6,182 nucleotides of DNA from HGM12587 sp964580255. GTDB lineage: Bacteria; Bacillota; Clostridia; Lachnospirales; Lachnospiraceae. The stretch is taken from assembly GCA_964580255.1 (NCBI GenBank), contig CAZOJX010000106.1, forward strand, positions 1-6,182, read 5' to 3'. Shown here piece after piece: positions 4,940-6,182 of the stretch. Each line of letters starts with the position of its first letter. Position 1 is the stretch's first letter. Under the pieces are notes generated by a model. That model made no database searches, had not been told where the DNA came from, and saw only the letters and a program-made list of their open reading frames with translations. A program made the position numbers and the translations under genes.

Positions 4940-6182
4940 TTACAGTAATTCCGGTAAAAATGCTTTGATTTCCCCGATCAGGTATAAGGAACCGACACAA
5001 AATACCATCCCGCCCTGCTGCAGTTTCAGTGCTTTTCGAAGGGCTGACGGTACTTCCGACTCCGCATAAACTTCGTCTGCGCCATATTTTCTGAAAAGTC
5101 CGGCCAGATTTTCAGCTAAAATCTGACGTTCGCCCTGAATCTGAGTGGCGATCACTGCATCAGGTTTGATCTGTTCGCAGATCAGACGGATCATTTTTTC
5201 ATATTCCTTGTCAGATACTGCGGAAAATAAAAGGATTACGCGATTATCCTTACGGAACTGGGCTACAGTTTTTACAAACTGTGCAACGCCGTCTGCATTG
5301 TGTGCGCCGTCAACGATCACTCCCGGAAGGATTGTTTCCATGCGTCCCGCCCAGGACACTTTCCGAATCCCTTCCTTTAAAGTTTCATCAGAGATCCCAT
5401 GAATCGGCTGCAGTTTTTTCATAGTAAAATAAGCTAAAGAAGCATTCATCATCTGATACTCCGCAATGTACGGAATATGAAGTTCTTCGCCTTCAAACAG
5501 GAAGGTGATACCATCTCTGTTCTGTTCTTGCAGCTTGTACTGTTCCGGCTTCAGAGCATAGGCCGGACTATCAAGCTCTTTGGCACGTTTTTCAATGACC
5601 GGAGCTGCTTCTTTTACATGCCCGTCATAAATGATCGGTACGCCCGGTTTGATGATTCCTGCTTTTTCAGAAGCGATTGCAGGAATTGTATCTCCCAGAT
5701 ACTGTACGTGATCAATGCTGATGGAAGTAATGATGCATGCCAACGGGTGCTCCACACAGTTTGTCGGATCTTTTCCGCCGCCAAGCCCGGTTTCCAGCAC
5801 CAGATAGTCTACCTTTTTACGATAGAAATAATCGACACCCATCAGAAACAGCGTTTCAAAATAGCTTGGGTGAGCCAGTCCGTCTTCTTTCGCTTCATCG
5901 ATCACCTGTTTTACCCGAAGAAAACTTTCAATGAAGTCCTTGTCAGAAATATTTTCGCCGTTAATCCGAAAACGGTCATTGATCGTTACCAGATGCGGGG
6001 AAGTGAATAATCCTGTACGATAGCCGCCTTCCTTCAGCATGGAAGCCAGATATGCACAAGTGCTTCCTTTTCCGTTAGTTCCCGCCACGTGGATCACCTT
6101 AATGGAGTCCTGAGGATTCCCAAGTCTCTTTAAAAGTTCCTTTGTGTGCTCCGGTGGATTTTTTACAGTGAATTTTGGAATT
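4940..6182 (-). CDS. folC: Folylpolyglutamate synthase / dihydrofolate synthase, 5' end outside window
   Basis: Adds glutamate to folates with ATP, keeping them in the cell, and in many bacteria also makes dihydrofolate from dihydropteroate; it belongs to the Mur ligase fold. The frame stays open to the window edge and begins IPKFTVKNPPEHTKELLKRL, which is family-typical, so the GTG at 6097 is internal and perhaps 10-20 N-terminal residues are missing. At least 413 codons are visible. Numbering from that GTG as residue 1: P-loop HVAGTNGKGS (3-12), TSPHLV (32-37), LETGLGG (101-107), SIDHVQYLG (128-135, His a metal ligand in the family), ASEKAGIIK (142-150, its first Lys usually carbamylated), and the C-terminal-domain motif VDGAHNADG (262-270). 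GLGGGKDPTN departs slightly from the common GLGGRLDATN. Whether it is mono- or bifunctional is not decidable here. No clear terminator follows; the efp promoter begins 7 bases after the stop. Confidence 0.96.
   Translation of the reverse strand, partial: IPKFTVKNPPEHTKELLKRLGNPQDSIKVIHVAGTNGKGSTCAYLASMLKEGGYRTGLFTSPHLVTINDRFRINGENISDKDFIESFLRVKQVIDEAKEDGLAHPSYFETLFLMGVDYFYRKKVDYLVLETGLGGGKDPTNCVEHPLACIITSISIDHVQYLGDTIPAIASEKAGIIKPGVPIIYDGHVKEAAPVIEKRAKELDSPAYALKPEQYKLQEQNRDGITFLFEGEELHIPYIAEYQMMNASLAYFTMKKLQPIHGISDETLKEGIRKVSWAGRMETILPGVIVDGAHNADGVAQFVKTVAQFRKDNRVILLFSAVSDKEYEKMIRLICEQIKPDAVIATQIQGERQILAENLAGLFRKYGADEVYAESEVPSALRKALKLQQGGMVFCVGSLYLIGEIKAFLPELL

Noticed and set aside
4933..4945. 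Small CTGT/ACAG hairpin at the folC stop, similar to one near 4180-4190
   Set aside because: Four-base arms around an A-run in AT-rich DNA; too weak for a terminator, and the resemblance is likely chance.
5477..6010. 177-codon plus-strand open frame opposite folC
   Set aside because: It lies wholly inside the conserved folC gene on the other strand, has no recognisable domain, and its composition mirrors the folC codons.

Overview
The window looks like a piece of a Lachnospiraceae (Clostridia, Bacillota) chromosome. The family-level assignment rests on a DUF5688-type protein, strong AGGAGG ribosome binding sites, a tRNA gene without an encoded CCA, moderate GC, and a DNA ligase and EF-P whose sequences resemble those I know from gut Lachnospiraceae. 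The genus cannot be settled by eye. I see no mobile element, CRISPR array, integrase or phage gene. This is core chromosome carrying two poorly understood proteins.

Every gene lies on the minus strand, so transcription runs from high to low coordinates. In that order: folC (folylpolyglutamate/dihydrofolate synthase, 5' end cut by the window edge); a clear promoter; efp (elongation factor P) with a strong intrinsic terminator; a roughly 175-base spacer; a DUF5688 gene of unknown function; a compact junction where a GC-rich hairpin overlaps the -35 box of a near-consensus promoter; tRNA-Arg(CCG); 37 bases later a gene for a single-pass membrane protein with two SH3b domains; a long hairpin; rluF (23S rRNA pseudouridine synthase); and, overlapping it by 8 bases, ligA (NAD-dependent DNA ligase family, 3' end cut by the window edge).

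The genes serve general housekeeping: one-carbon cofactor retention (folC), translation (efp, tRNA-Arg, rluF) and replication or repair (ligA). rluF and ligA are probably translationally coupled. The SH3b gene has no room for a promoter of its own and may be transcribed through the tRNA.

No new multi-gene system is evident. The points most worth a second look are the ligase, which keeps the adenylated lysine but differs from E. coli LigA at six residues I recall as functionally important; the tRNA/SH3b-gene arrangement; and two hairpins that pair fully only as minus-strand RNA, thanks to G.U pairs.
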